Positions 30,646 to 41,755 are shown, counted from the first letter of the stretch. The stretch is 64,000 nt of DNA from Cordylochernes scorpioides (GCA_030710605.1 CP092863.1:120757586-120821585); one strand, 5' to 3'. Notes: a model not told the origin generated them from the sequence alone. Translations and numbers: made by a program.

Positions 30646-30885
30646 TTTATTCCGATAGATGGCGCAAGCCATCAGCAACTTTCAGTTGCACGATAAGGAG
30701 ATGCCTTTTTCTTAATCATTACATGGTTAGCTTTTCTTGATTAATCAAGAATGGGTAATTGGCCAATTCTGGAATAATTAAAAATCAACGAGAATAGTTG
30801 ATATATATTCCGATAGATGGCGCAAGCCATCAACAACTTTCAGTTGCACGATAAGGAGATGCCTTTTTAATAATATATATATATA
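30646..30885. mobile_element. Family A foldback, right part
   Basis: Continues the interrupted family A copy from the second TTTATTCCGATAGA: AGATGGCGCAAGCCATCAGC, CAGTTGCACGATAAGGAGAT, then a further inverted unit (30725-30870), ending in (TA)n. Confidence 0.65.
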
Positions 30886-31214
30886 TTTTTTTTCAATACG
30901 TTAAAATCGTTTTATATAAAAAAGTGTTTCCAATATATATAAACAGTTTTTAAAATCTCCTTTCTACAAGATCTACCTTTATAAATGCTCCATTTAAATT
31001 GATAAATAGGTTGGAGGTTTTAAGAATGTGGAAATGAGTTTTTTCAGGAAATAAAAAGATGATAGGGGATTATAGACGGCCATATCCTGGGGTTTTATGA
31101 CCAGTGACTGGGGGGTAAACTTAACACCGTCCTGTCTGGAGAGCTGGAAATGGCGGTTGAAGGGAGGAAATAACTTCTACTTTATATCTTTATAAATGTC
31201 TGTATATATATATA
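30886..31214. other. Spacer, nothing recognised
   Basis: AT-rich left half, GC-balanced right half (31070-31170). No ORF or repeat family recognised. Confidence 0.4.
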
Positions 31215-31575
31215 AGTTATATTAAAATATTATTTTATTTAAAATTATATTTCATAGATTCAAATATTCTGTTTATATCTACCACCAGATGTCGGGACTT
31301 TCCCTATATAAAAACTCATTGTTGTTGTTTCCTGATGGCCGGCTCAAACTTTATGTACATTATGTAAATAGGGTTTTTTTTTATTCTTACGCCTCAAGCC
31401 AGGCATTACTTTTATCAATTTATGTTTTCTATATCCCATAAACTCAATTAAAGCAATTACTGATCAAAACCATTTTTATTATCATACTTTCAAGATTTTA
31501 ACCACGACTGCATTACCATAGCATAATTCTCAAGATAATCAAAAATCAACAGAAATCTCTTTTTTTCATAATATA
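31215..31575 (-). mobile_element. Family G dispersed repeat, copy 4
   Basis: Reverse orientation: ACCAGATGTCGGGAC (diverged), AACTCATTGTTGTTGTTT, GCCTCAAGCCAGGCATTAC, GATAATCAAAAATCAACAG. Ends at (TA)n. Confidence 0.55.
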
Positions 31576-31611
31576 TATATAGATTAAAAATTTGAACTAT
31601 TTTTGACGCGC

Positions 31612-31765
31612 ATGATTATTTTAAAAATAAAATGGGTTGGCCAAATATCAGGGAACAGTTAAAATCAATGTTTAGTTCATTTCTGTTCCACTAGATGGCG
31701 TTCTGTCATCTAAAAAGCACATGTGCTCCTGGTCAGGATATTTCTCTTTATTTTTTAATAAATAC
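31612..31765 (-). mobile_element. Family B fragment
   Basis: GTTGGCCAAATATCAGGGAA to CACATGTGCTCCTGGTCAGG, containing CTAGATGGCGTTCTGTCATC. Ribozyme absent. Confidence 0.55.
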
Positions 31766-31949
31766 ATATATGTGTTAAAAATAATATATATATGTCATAA
31801 TTTGCCTAATGCCAAATATGTATAATTTATTTTCGCAATAATTAGTACGTTAAAATGTAAATATTTGTATTTGCATTTTAACGTACTAATCCATCTATAA
31901 ATCCATATATATATATATATATATATGAAAAAACAATAGAAAAAATAAA

Positions 31950-32336
31950 AGATAAGTGGGTCAGGTGTTGATATTAAAAATAAAGAAGGCATCTCCTGAC
32001 CACGAGCACATGTGTTTTTTAGATGGCAGAGCGCCATCTAGTGGAGCAAATATAAACTAAACGTTTATTTAGCTTGCTCCGTGATATTTAGCCAACCCAA
32101 TTTCTTGATAAATCAAGAAAAGCCTATAGCCTACTCCACGCTGACGAGCGCCAACAGCGCGAAACGCGTTCGTGGATGGCTTTTCTTGATTTATCAAGAA
32201 ATTGGGTTGGCCAAATATCACAGAGCAAGCTAAATAAACGTTTAGTTTATTTTTGCTCCACTAGATGGCGCTCTGCCATTTAAAAAGCACATGTGCTCGT
32301 GGTCAGGAGATGCCTTCTTTATTTTAAATATATATA
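31950..32336 (+). mobile_element. Family B foldback with central hammerhead
   Basis: The arms 31985-32123 and 32177-32326 are inverted copies of each other (GGCATCTCCTGACCACGAGC, GCGCCATCTAGTGGAGCA, TTGATAAATCAAG). Between them lies one hammerhead on the plus strand. The whole is bordered by (TA)n. This is the clearest example of the foldback-plus-ribozyme layout in the window. No protein is encoded. Confidence 0.82.
32135..32176 (+). ncRNA. Hammerhead ribozyme, type I (family B)
   Basis: Stem I UCCACG/CGUGGA, CUGACGA, helix II GCGC-CAACA-GCGC (perfect), GAA, helix III ACGCGU, triplet GUU. All core bases are present. Confidence 0.83.
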
Positions 32337-32340
32337 TATA

Positions 32341-32455
32341 GTCACGAGCGTCTTTCCTAATCCGTCAATCATCTAGCCATCTAAGCCGTCATCGGCCGCC
32401 TCTGTAACGGATGGCCGGCGCCCTCCTATTGGACGGCTACGATCACGTGTCATCG
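32341..32455 (+). mobile_element. Truncated 5' part of the non-autonomous Helitron
   Basis: CACGAGCGTC and GGCGCCCTCCTATTGGACGG match the 5' third of the Helitrons at 25051, 45570 and 59965. It stops at ACGATCACGTG. Confidence 0.6.
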
Positions 32456-33036
32456 TTAAGTTTTGTCCATGAGTGTATTCTTATAGAAAGGTTTGTGATT
32501 CCCGAAAACTTAAGAAGAATATAAAATAAAACAAGAAATTCAATCTCGGAAACCTTTTTGTTTATAATTTATGAATTGATAACCTGTTTGTAAAATACAT
32601 ATTTAAATACAATATAAACCGCTAGTATGGAGTTATTTTTACTATTTTATAAACCTCTAAACATATAAAAAAAAGTATCTCCAACATAATGCAATATATT
32701 ATAAAATTGAAATTCGGAAAAAATGTATAACTTGTATGTTTAAAATTAATCACCAAAAATAAAACTTCAAACAAATAGTTCTTATGTTTTAAAATAGTTT
32801 TGTAATGAAAAGAACATCAAAAAAAACAAAGTGGAGAGAATAAAAATAATTTTGTTCAAACACAAAATACCATTTAAAATATATTACCATTTAAAAAACC
32901 TGCAAAGAAATCTATTAAAAATTTATTTTTAAACCAGAGAAGGCAAGTTTCTTAAAAATAAAAAATAAAAATGTTTTCAACCAAAACTGCATTTTTTACT
33001 AATTCTTCACAAAAAAAAAACTCCATATGATTAATT

Positions 33037-33082
<46 letters not shown>

Positions 33083-33640
33083 TAGATATAAAATATAATA
33101 AAAAGACAACAAAAACAAAAAACTTTATATAATTTTTTTTTTACTTTTGTTTGTGCGAGTTAATTTTTTTTACTTCCTTCTAACACCCTGAAACCCACAA
33201 AATTGATGTTGGGAGAAACTGGTGTTTTCGTTAAGGGTGGTAAAAAAAAGTTTTTGTTAAAAAGTTGGAAGACAAGTGCACTTTTATTGGTGGCGCATCA
33301 CACGTGGGGTTTTCCCACAATCTCGGGGGAAATAGATCAGGTTCAATTGTACAAGGAATTACTCCAATATTTTCTTTTAATTTATCTTTTAGTAAAACAC
33401 AGTTTTTTTTATTACAACATATGTTTCTCAAGATAAATATTATAAATACCTCATCTATACTAATTTTTGTTAGAAAATTATATTTAATATGCAAAATAGG
33501 TACTTTTTATTTTTCAAACTGCTGATAATGATATATTTTAGGATATTTCTACAATGTAAATAATCCATTATAATTTGTATTTGACCATTGTTATCTTTGT
33601 TGATTTGCATATCTGCTTATATACATATACCGGGTAGTTG
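32456..33640. other. AT-rich stretch with a MITE end and a long (TA)n tract
   Basis: Begins with a 30-bp right end of the 118-bp-unit MITE (TAAGTTTTGTCCATGAGTG). The rest is AT-rich with poly-A/T runs and a ~40-base (TA)n at 33040-33080. Short open frames near 33203-33525 have no recognisable content. Confidence 0.45.
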
Positions 33641-33699
33641 GCGTTCTGCGCTTCAAGGACCTGGGTTATAAATATCTTTCTATATATTTTTAATTTTTT

Positions 33700-33910
33700 T
33701 TTTAAAATAGAGTAATCCATAAATAAATCTTTAATTAAAAAGGCATAAATTGATCCAATATATGCCTTTTTAATTAATAATAATTATTTAAAAAGAAATT
33801 ATGTAAAATATATATACATATCTACAACTACAAACCTTTCTGTTCGATTATTCCTTTTTCTACCCAGCTTATGACGGGTAACGGCCAAAAGCCAAGCTGG
33901 AGTGTTTTTT
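33700..33910. mobile_element. Family E fragments and a hairpin relic
   Basis: 33700-33790 has the TAATCCATAAATAAATC and AAAAAGGCATAAATTGATCC blocks of family E. 33865-33900 forms CCAGCTT...GGC-CAAAA-GCC...AAGCTGG, a hammerhead-shaped hairpin without core bases. Confidence 0.4.
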
Positions 33911-34137
33911 TCTTTCCTATTCTATTTTTATTTATCAAGTATATTTTGAGAAAACAAACTTCTTATGTTTTAAATTAAATGACAAATGTATATAACTTAC
34001 ATTAAATAAAAGATAAGTGCATATAAATAAATTTGCCCTATAAAAAATATCAGAATAATTAATAAATTTGATAAAATAATAAATATTCAGTAACAATAGA
34101 GCATTAGAAATTTCCCCTGAAATCTTGTCAATGTAAG

Positions 34138-34325
34138 AATTGTGGACTGATAAACTGGATGGGAAGTTGTGAAGAAATAAAGAACTCAAAATAGAGAAGT
34201 CACTGGAGACAAGAACTGAGAAACTGAAGAATTGGACTGATGGACTGGATGGGAAGTTATAAAGACATAAAGAACTCAAGATAGAGAAATATGACGTCAC
34301 TGGAGACCTGGACCTGGTCAAATGT
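34138..34325 (+). mobile_element. Family H repeat, two partial units
   Basis: GGACTGATGGACTGGATGGG, AAGAACTCAAGATAGAGAA and ACTGGAGACCTGGACC, the same unit that forms the ~265-bp array at 44.9-46.6 kb. Confidence 0.6.
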
Positions 34326-34644
34326 AGATAAACTGAAGTAAAGGTCGCTTAAGGAGGTATTGATTATCATAAGTCGCTCAAGAGAGGTTTCACTATATAT
34401 ATTGATTTTCTCATTGACGAGTGGGTAACAACCTCGATTCCCGACAGTCATGAACCGAGATTGAATCCCGTGTTAACATTTTGTTTAATATGTGAATAAC
34501 CTTCACATTGATTGTTGTAATTATCATAAACTAGGTTGTTCTTGTTGAGTGGTACCTAATAAAGTGGTTTTGGGACAAAAATAAAACAAGATTTTTTCAT
34601 ACATACACCGATATTTTTAATATAAAACACATATGTAGAGATAT

Positions 34645-34865
34645 ATATTTTTTTGAAAATAGATCAATCCATAAATAAATCTTTAAATAAAAAGACATAT
34701 ATTGGATTAAAATATCATTTATTATCAAATTATAAAATGAAATTTTGATCCAATATATGACACACATTAAAATGTTATAATACCTTGATAAAGGTTGGCG
34801 TTCAGCCAACTGAAATATTGGTAAAATAAATGATATTCTGATCCTATATATGTCTTTTTTATTTA
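34645..34865. mobile_element. Family E foldback
   Basis: A left fragment (34650-34730) is followed by an inverted fragment with CCTTGATAAAGGTTGGCG and GCCAACTGAAATATTGG (34782-34822). The hairpin is well preserved here: stem ACC/GGT outside GTTGGC/GCCAAC. Confidence 0.55.
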
Positions 34866-36345
34866 AAAAACATATGTATATATGTAGGTGACAAAACCCT
34901 TAATTATATAATTACTATTTTTTTATTTTTAAATTAAATAACAAATAAAAACTTGTTATATATATTTAAATCTCATAAAATGAGAGAAAATCCGTTTTTT
35001 TAACGATTTTAAATTTTAGTAAATTATCTAATTTGTAAAAGAACCAATCAAAACACATTCTAATTAACATTTAACACAATTAACATAAAAAAAAATAATT
35101 AAAAACAAGGACGACTAATTATCAAATGAACGAATTGCTTTAAAAAATATATTGAATACAAAATAGAAAGTATTTATAATTTAAATGTTCAAATAATTAT
35201 ATATTTTTATGAATGAACACAATATACTTTTATTTTAATGTATAGCAGACGAATAAATGCAGACGAGAATTTAAATATCAAAAGATAATTATAATAATAA
35301 ATATATTTTTTAAAATCTCTTTTCACACAAAACCGTCATAAAAATTTGATAGGTGAATATTAATTTCTTCCTATTTGAAAAAAAAAAGTATTTTTTTATT
35401 ACTAAGCATATCTATTCTTTCTTTTTTTTAAATTATTTAACAGAGTACGAAAGAAGCAGACGAATAAAAAAACTAATTTCCATCACATAGAGGGCAGTTG
35501 AAATGTAATCACAGTTTAGGGTTAATGGATACATTACTTGGTATCAGATGGCAATTGGAAATGGTTCATTTGATTAGAAAATTTTTCATTCCCATCAAAA
35601 AGTTTAGGATTGGCAATTTTTTAGCGAAAGGGGGAAACTTTAATATCATTTCTCAAAATGAAGAACCAATCTAGTTAATAGGGTAATTTAAAGTTATTTT
35701 AACAATACAAATACAACTTAGCTTTGTATAAGCGAAGTGAATATTACCTCATATTACAATAGGAGACAATTCTGACGCTTTTTCTTTTATTGCGGCCATT
35801 TAGAAAAAAAAATTGGAATGTGGTTCAAGTCATTTCGATTCGCCTGTTTGTTGATCATAATGGGGATTTTTGACTTTTTTTTTAAGTACATGTTTAATCT
35901 TCCTTTTTTTATGATATCATTGAAGCCTTTTCCTGATTTTTATTGCTTTATTTTATTGTTGTTTTTTAAATGAATACTCAAACTCGAGTATATAAATTAT
36001 AATTACTATATGCAAAATTTGACATCGAACGTTTAATTTTCATGCTTCCCAATGTTCAATTGTATTAATTGTATATAATTTAAAATATACACGCAATTAT
36101 CCAAATTGTGGATATGGCGTGTCTCTCCCAACTGTTAAATAAATAAATATAAATATTAGAATTGATTATTTTATAAATAATTTATATATAACACTACAAT
36201 AATATAAAGTATTATTTTTGATAATTATAATATATTATAGTGTTATTTTATTAAGCTAATTGACAATAGAAATTGATGTGTCATTATTGGGTGTATACCT
36301 CTAACCTCTAAATCTATTTACATATTGGTAAAAAATAATAATATG
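34866..36345. other. AT-rich stretch, nothing recognised
   Basis: About 1.5 kb of very AT-rich sequence without ORF, tandem structure or match to the families described here. Confidence 0.5.
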
Positions 36346-36348
36346 ATG

Positions 36349-36600
36349 CACTAGCGCGCCATCTGTTATCAAAATTCGAAATTATTTTAAAGGCGTAAGA
36401 TTCTTTTTGATATTAAACAATTTCTACTGCCCTTACTGCAATGAAAAAATTATGGTAGATTAAACTGGCGAAACCGCTGGGAGGGTTCACCACTGATGAG
36501 CCAGGCCCTCCCATTAATTTTTCCATTGCAGTAAGGGCAGTAGAAATTGTTTAATTTCAAAAAGAATCTTACGCCTTTAAAATAGTTTCGAATTTAAAAA
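36349..36600. mobile_element. Family D foldback, near-complete
   Basis: Begins at GCGCCATCTGTTATC (36356). The arms 36380-36448 and 36526-36596 are inverted copies (TTCTACTGCCCTTACTGCAA). The centre has CTGGC-GAAAC, GGGAGGG, CTGATGA-GCCAG and CCCTCCC. CTGGC/GCCAG and GGGAGGG/CCCTCCC are interleaved. Hammerhead core motifs are present but in swapped order. Confidence 0.7.
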
Positions 36601-36949
36601 AAAAATAATAAAATACATTTCAAATTTCTTTCTGTGATATATATTAAAATAGTAGTTTATTCAAGATACCTTTTCCAAGAGTCTAGCTTCAGTTAAGTAT
36701 AAAAAGAAAACATAAAAATCCTTGGACTGGGGATTACCATCCCTGAACACTTTTATTTTTCCGTTTATCATTACTCTTCACAATTCATCCTATCATACTT
36801 CATCCTTAAGGTTAGAAATAATCGTTATTTCTCCTTGAAATAGGTTTCGAATTTTTGTTCAAAGGAAACATTCGCGGTATTATTGCAATTTTCGTTTTAC
36901 AATCATAAGCCGCATTATATTGTTTTATAAATAAAATGTAATATTACAG
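36601..36949. other. AT-rich spacer
   Basis: No gene or repeat recognised. Confidence 0.4.
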
Positions 36950-37085
36950 CGGTAAATTAAACTGGCGAAACCGCTAGGAGGGTTTACCACTGATGAGCCA
37001 AGCCCTCCCATTATTTTATCATTGTAGTAAGGCGAGTAGAAAATAGATTCATTTTTGAAAGAATCATACGTTTCAAAAATATTTT
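36950..37085. mobile_element. Family D partial copy
   Basis: Centre (AACTGGCGAAACCGCTAGGA, ACTGATGAGCCAAGCCCTCC) and right arm only. Confidence 0.6.
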
Positions 37086-37149
37086 CAATTTCTTAAATAT
37101 ATATGTGTAAAAAAGCTTTTTTTTTAATTGATAGAAAAGATATCAGGTT

Positions 37150-37490
37150 ATGAAGTTACAAAAATAAAAATATGCATATTCTATTCACTCATTTATGGAA
37201 TAACTTAAATCCCAACCTTTAGTTGATTTTTATTCCCCTAGATGGCAGAGTACAATCACATAACAAAATTCAACTATAAGTTGATTTGACTTCTTTTGTA
37301 ACCAATCCAATTTCTTGATAAATCAAGAAAAGCTAACCATATAAGATTTATAAAGAAAATTGTATGGCCAAATATCATGGAATAAATTAAATCAACGTTT
37401 AGTTGATTTCTGTTCCACTAGATGGCGTTCTGTCATATAAAATTCTCATGTTAGCGGTCAAGATATCCTTTATTTTTTTGCTTTTGTTTT
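37150..37490. mobile_element. Family B, decayed foldback
   Basis: Two inverted decayed arms around TTGATAAATCAAGAAAAGC (37315) with TAGATGGCGTTCTGTCA at the right. The central ribozyme is replaced by AACCATATAAG. Confidence 0.45.
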
Positions 37491-37519
37491 TAATATCAAC
37501 ACTTGACTTTTTTTTACCT

Positions 37520-37785
37520 ATCAACTAAGATGTACTTCTTTGATCTTTAGTATCTACGTCCTTTAAGCATGTCTAGGTCTCCAGTGACTTCTCTATCTTG
37601 AGTTCTTCTCTTTATATCTTCATAACTTCCCATCCAGTCCATTAGTTCTATTCTTTTTTTCTTCTTCTTTAGTTTTTCTGTCCTTGAACATGTCCAGCTA
37701 TCCAGTGACTTCTCTATCTTGAGTTATTCATAACTTCCCATCCAGTCCATCAGTCCAATTCTTTCTATCATTATCTTTCTATTCA
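37520..37785 (-). mobile_element. Family H repeat, two reversed units
   Basis: CCAGTGACTTCTCTATCTTG and AACTTCCCATCCAGTCCAT occur twice, the reverse complement of the family H unit. Confidence 0.6.
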
Positions 37786-38408
37786 TTTTAACTTCCACAA
37801 CCTTCTCTTCAGCAATCCAGTTTATCTTACTATATGTTACTTCCAATTGTAGAGTTTTTCTGAATACCTTCAACAGGCTTTGTTCCACACCTCCAATCCT
37901 ATCAAAATTTCTTAAATACCGATCCTATCGTATCACAATCCCAATTTCCTTCATATTCCAAATACTTCTGATTCACAGAAACGAGAATAGACAGGTCATG
38001 ATAATTCGTGGTGGATAGTTAGTCTTCTTCTTTCTTATCTCTACTCAATCATATTAAGGTATCAAGCTTGTAAAGCTTGAGACTTTTGATGGTGTCTGCT
38101 GGGGATGAGTAGAGCTCTTGGTGGATAGTTAGTGACAGCTTTTAATACACACACACAAAGTTCTATTAATACCACCGGTCTTATACAGATTCACCACAGG
38201 AAGAAATAATAGATGGAGCCCCTATACTCCAGGCAGCACAGAACCCAACAACAGCCTTCAGGTCCGACACATGTCCAGTGACCACACCGTGCATAGGTTA
38301 GAGAATCATTGAAAAGACGAGTGTGGAATCAGCCGTGTTCTAGTCTTCACTTTCCTCATCCAAATGGACCACGGTATTCGGTGATTCTATTTATCTTCTC
38401 CGAAATAC
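37786..38408. other. Mixed unique sequence with one short dispersed repeat
   Basis: 38038-38130 (ACTCAATCATATTAAGGTAT, AAGCTTGTAAAGCTTG, GATGGTGTCTGCTGGGG) has a second copy at 53815-53905. The remainder, including a GC-balanced part at 38200-38400, is not recognised. Confidence 0.4.
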
Positions 38409-38527
38409 AGGTGCACCACATGTCTACACATGTAGAGAGAGCACAGTCCGGTTTTTTACTTACAAGTGTAACAGAGCCCTATCTGGTTACTTACACTTAC
38501 TGGTGAAGTTTGAATTTTTGCAAAAGT
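38409..38527 (-). mobile_element. SINE fragment, diverged
   Basis: Shares ACCACATGTCTACACATGT and GGTTACTTACACTTACTGGT with the tRNA-derived SINE; both ends are missing. Confidence 0.5.
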
Positions 38528-38566
38528 CTGCATTCATTAAAGCAATTCTTTCAAAATTCGAAACTA

Positions 38567-38735
38567 TTATAGACGCGTATGATTCTTTTTTTTAAATAAA
38601 CAATTTCTACTGCCCTTACTGTAATGGAAAAATTAATGGGAGGGCCTGGCTCATCAGTGGTGAACCCTCCCAGCGGTTATACACGTCTATAATAGTTTCG
38701 AATTTTGATAACAGATGGCGCGCTAATGCATCATA
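38567..38735. mobile_element. Family D copy
   Basis: Left arm, core GGGAGGGCCTGGCTCATCAG and part of the right arm, ending in TTTTGATAACAGATGGCGCG. Confidence 0.6.
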
Positions 38736-38754
38736 AAACAATTCTTTATACAAA

Positions 38755-38838
38755 AAATTATGCCTAATGCGAGGGATTCGATCCCAGGTCTTGCTGTCGA
38801 AATATCGACGGTTTAAACCACTTCTTCATCTATATATA
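38755..38838 (-). mobile_element. Isolated tRNA-like SINE head
   Basis: GGGATTCGATCCCAGGTC, on the minus strand a B-box-like GGGATCGAATCCC, followed by the GTTTAAACCAC segment. Resembles the SINE head only. Confidence 0.45.
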
Positions 38839-39152
38839 ATGATAGCTTATGTAATTAATGATTCTCTCACTTTAAATTACATACTTCCTGCTTTAATTTA
38901 TAGACAAAGTTCTGAAGTTAGGCTAAACAAACCACTGAAAAATCCATCTTACATCTCATCAACACATTTGGAATGATAAAAAAAGCTAAATTATCGGGAA
39001 ATGAATTAAAATGAATTAGCCACGCTGGCCTCTTGAATATAATTATTTTTCCAATACTAGAAGTTCTTTGTTGACTGGTCACACTGCGAGACACAACCTC
39101 CCAGCGCCATCTATCAATTTGAAAAGAAAAGATCTTAATTTATATATATATA
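38839..39152. other. AT-rich spacer with one GCGCCATCT motif
   Basis: 39104-39112 carries GCGCCATCT within CCTCCCAGCGCCATCTATC, suggesting the end of another element of the hammerhead group. Nothing else recognised. Confidence 0.35.
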
Positions 39153-39447
39153 TTTTTGCTTATCCTTAGTACACGTGGTACAGACCATGATAATCATGGT
39201 GGGTATATCAAGTAGGAGACTGTTTTTACTGTAAGTACACCATATGTCTACACATGTGAAAAGCAGTTCGACTTTACGCTTATAAATCTACCAGAGCCTC
39301 GTTTATTTACTTGTTCTTGCTGGTGGAGTTGGACTTTTACAAGAATCGGGGGCCATTGGAGCATTTTTTTAAATCATAAAAAAGTGCCCAATACGGGAAT
39401 CGAACCCGGGTCGTAGCGGTCGAAAACCAACGGTTTAGACCATCCTT
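39153..39447 (-). mobile_element. tRNA-derived SINE, full length
   Basis: Good B box (GGTTCGATTCCCG on the minus strand), A-box region near 39430, body with the ACTGTTTTT/AAAAGCAGT pair, 3' end AAGGATAAGCAAAAA. Ends close to a MITE right end at 39477-39530 (CTTCCTTAAGTTTTGTCCAT). Confidence 0.78.
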
Positions 39448-39530
39448 GTCTCTGTCTTCTTAAAAAAAAACATGATTGACGACATCAAAGACTTTCCACT
39501 TCCTTAAGTTTTGTCCATTAGTGTATATTA

Positions 39531-40307
39531 TTTAATTGTTATATAGTACTGAAAATATATATATACACGCCAATTTAAAGGTTGGAATAAAGACCTATCT
39601 ATTTTTTTTTTGTCAGGAACCACGGACGAGAAAAGTGGGATCATCACCTACATGGAAGACAACGAATAAATAAACAACTTTAAGTTCCTTATTTTTTATT
39701 ATTTGTCTTTGTTTTTATCATGGTAACCTACTCGGGAAAGGTGAACAATACCAAAAAATGGAAGAAATCAAAGCCGATGAGACGACCTCCAAATTTACAC
39801 ACCTGGCGTAATAATATTTATTTTAAAATTTCAATCTGTTCTTTTTTCAGCAATGAAGAACAATATGTAAATAGAGATGGTCGTTTTTATTCCTACTTTT
39901 GAACATAGCATCATCATCGTGAGAAGAAAAAGGATAAAAATGAGCTATGCAAATTTATCAGAAATCAATAGTTGAAATATAAAATCTCCCCTATATAAAC
40001 ATTACTCCTATACATTTTGTCTCCATAATCATCTTCTAAGTATTCTTGGTTCACAGTGAGACCTGTGAAAAACCTTTCTCGAAAGCTTATCATTATAATT
40101 TCCAGTAAAACAGAAACTAAACTCTAACCTTTTAAACATCTATACACGAAAAGATATCTCTATAAACCAACCTTTGCCAAATTTGTTCGTCTTACTATAC
40201 AGATATAGACCTGTTTTAAAGAGATTTCAACTCGAAAGCTTGCCTGTTTTAAATGTAAAATAAAAAAAAACTCATTTTATACAATATCCATTTATATCGA
40301 ATTCCAA
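39531..40307. other. AT-rich spacer, nothing recognised
   Basis: No convincing gene. CCTGTGAAAAACCTTTCTCGA near 40066 may be another decayed Penelope terminal hairpin. Confidence 0.4.
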
Positions 40308-40377
40308 GGTACTTCTCTTCTTTCATAGATAGATATCCAATTCCATAGATATATTTCTATGGAAGAAGAGAAGTACC
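40308..40377. ncRNA. 70-nt near-perfect hairpin, miRNA-precursor-like
   Basis: GGTACTTCTCTTCTTTCATAG at 40308-40328 pairs with its complement at 40357-40377 over 21 positions with one U-G wobble; the ~28-nt loop can pair further. Size and shape fit a pre-miRNA or a tiny foldback element. No second copy was noticed in the window. Confidence 0.35.
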
Positions 40378-41039
40378 TGTTTTCATAAGCAAAAATAAAT
40401 GCTCAAATAGTATCGGTATCAATTATTGTTACATAGTATTCATTTTCTATTTACATATAGCATTCCATAATTACATATATAGTTGCATAGTTGGGTGATG
40501 TATACATATACGGCGGGGGATATGTAATAATTAGGAATATATAAGCTAATGGAGTTATGGGAAGACAAAGAGATGAAAAGAAATTTCTATATTATATAGC
40601 GGGAGGTATACAATGTTACCAGATCAAATGGTCATCTTTGTTTAGCCTTGATTGGTTGGGGCTAGGGGGGTATTCCTTTGTTAATCCGGAGCTCAACTCG
40701 TCGTGAAAGCCAGCAGCGAATTGGATTCTTTTGATTGTTTCTCTTTCATTATTGTGTGGATCCTGGAATGGCAGACGTATTGTTGCATAAATAATGTCAG
40801 AGAGGATTTATTAATTAATTATTTACAGCAAAAGACATACAACAAAAGACACAATGGTATTCTACATATTCGATCAATAAACGATTGCATCTATTTATAA
40901 ACCTACTTTTTCGAAAATTAAATTAATTATAATTAATTAATTAAAATAAATCATTATTTCATATTACTTGTCACAATATATTAATAAGTTATCAAAACAA
41001 TATATGTAAATAAGTATAAAAAAAATTGGAACTATTTCA
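40378..41039. other. AT-rich spacer, nothing recognised
   Basis: A 65-codon open frame at 40703-40900 lacks any recognisable domain. Confidence 0.4.
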
Positions 41040-41149
41040 AACGCGTGTGATTCTTTTTGAAATTAAACAATTTTCTACGGATCTTGATGCAATGATTAAT
41101 TAATTGGAGGGCCTGGCTCATCAGTGGTGAATCTTCCAAGCGGTTTCGC
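41040..41149. mobile_element. Family D partial copy at the array border
   Basis: Left arm and the core GGAGGGCCTGGCTCATCAGT. It runs directly into the 39-bp array, whose unit is a piece of this core. Confidence 0.65.
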
Positions 41150-41755
41150 CAGTTAATCATCAGTGCTGAACCCCTACCCAGCAGTTTCGCCAGTTTATCA
41201 TCAGTGCTGAACCCTCCAAGCGGTTTCGCCAGTTTATCATCAGTGCTGAACCCTCCCAGCGGTTTCGCCAGTTTATCATCAGTGCTGAACCCTCCCAGCG
41301 GTTTCGCCAGTTTATCATCAGTGCTGAACCCTCCCAGCAGTTTCGCCAGTTTATCATCAGTGCTGAACCCTCCCAGCGGTTTCGCCAGTTTATCATCAGT
41401 GCTGAACCCTCCCAGCGGTTTCGCCAGTTTATCATCAGTGCTGAACCCTCCCAGCGGTTTCGCCAGTTTATCATCAGTGCTGAACCCTCCCAGCGGTCTC
41501 GCCAGTTTGTCATCAGTGTTGAACCCTCCCAGCGGTTTCGCCAGTTTATCATCAGTGCTGAACCCTCCCAGCGGTTTCGCCAGTTTATCATCAGTGCTGA
41601 ACCCCTACCCAGCAGTTTCGCCAGTTTATCATCAGTGTTGAACCCTCCCAGCGGTTTCGCCAGTTTATCATCAGTGCTGAACCCTCCCAGCGGTTTCGCC
41701 AGTTTATCATAAGTGCTGAACCCTCCCAGCGGTTTCGCCAGTTTATTAGGTGCAG
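41150..41755. repeat. 39-bp tandem array derived from the family D core
   Basis: About 15 copies of a 39-bp unit: GTGCTGAACCCTCCCAGCGG, TTTCGCCAGTTTATCATCA. The unit equals the family D centre (GAAAC side through CTGATGA) with the GCCAGG-CCCTCC part removed. 39 is divisible by three, so both strands are open over 145-205 codons; I treat these as artefacts. Confidence 0.88.

Noticed and set aside
30646..30678. First codons of the LINE frame as native protein
   Set aside because: They read through the family A target sequence and the target duplication, not LINE sequence.
36449..36525. Calling family D a functional type II hammerhead
   Set aside because: The core motifs fit a permuted order, but only ~18 nt separate GAAAC from CTGATGA, and I could not draw a stem I, so it is reported as a finding only.
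39390..39447. Possible functional tRNA gene at the SINE heads
   Set aside because: B boxes are good, but the tRNA-like part does not fold into a full cloverleaf by eye and is always fused to the SINE body.
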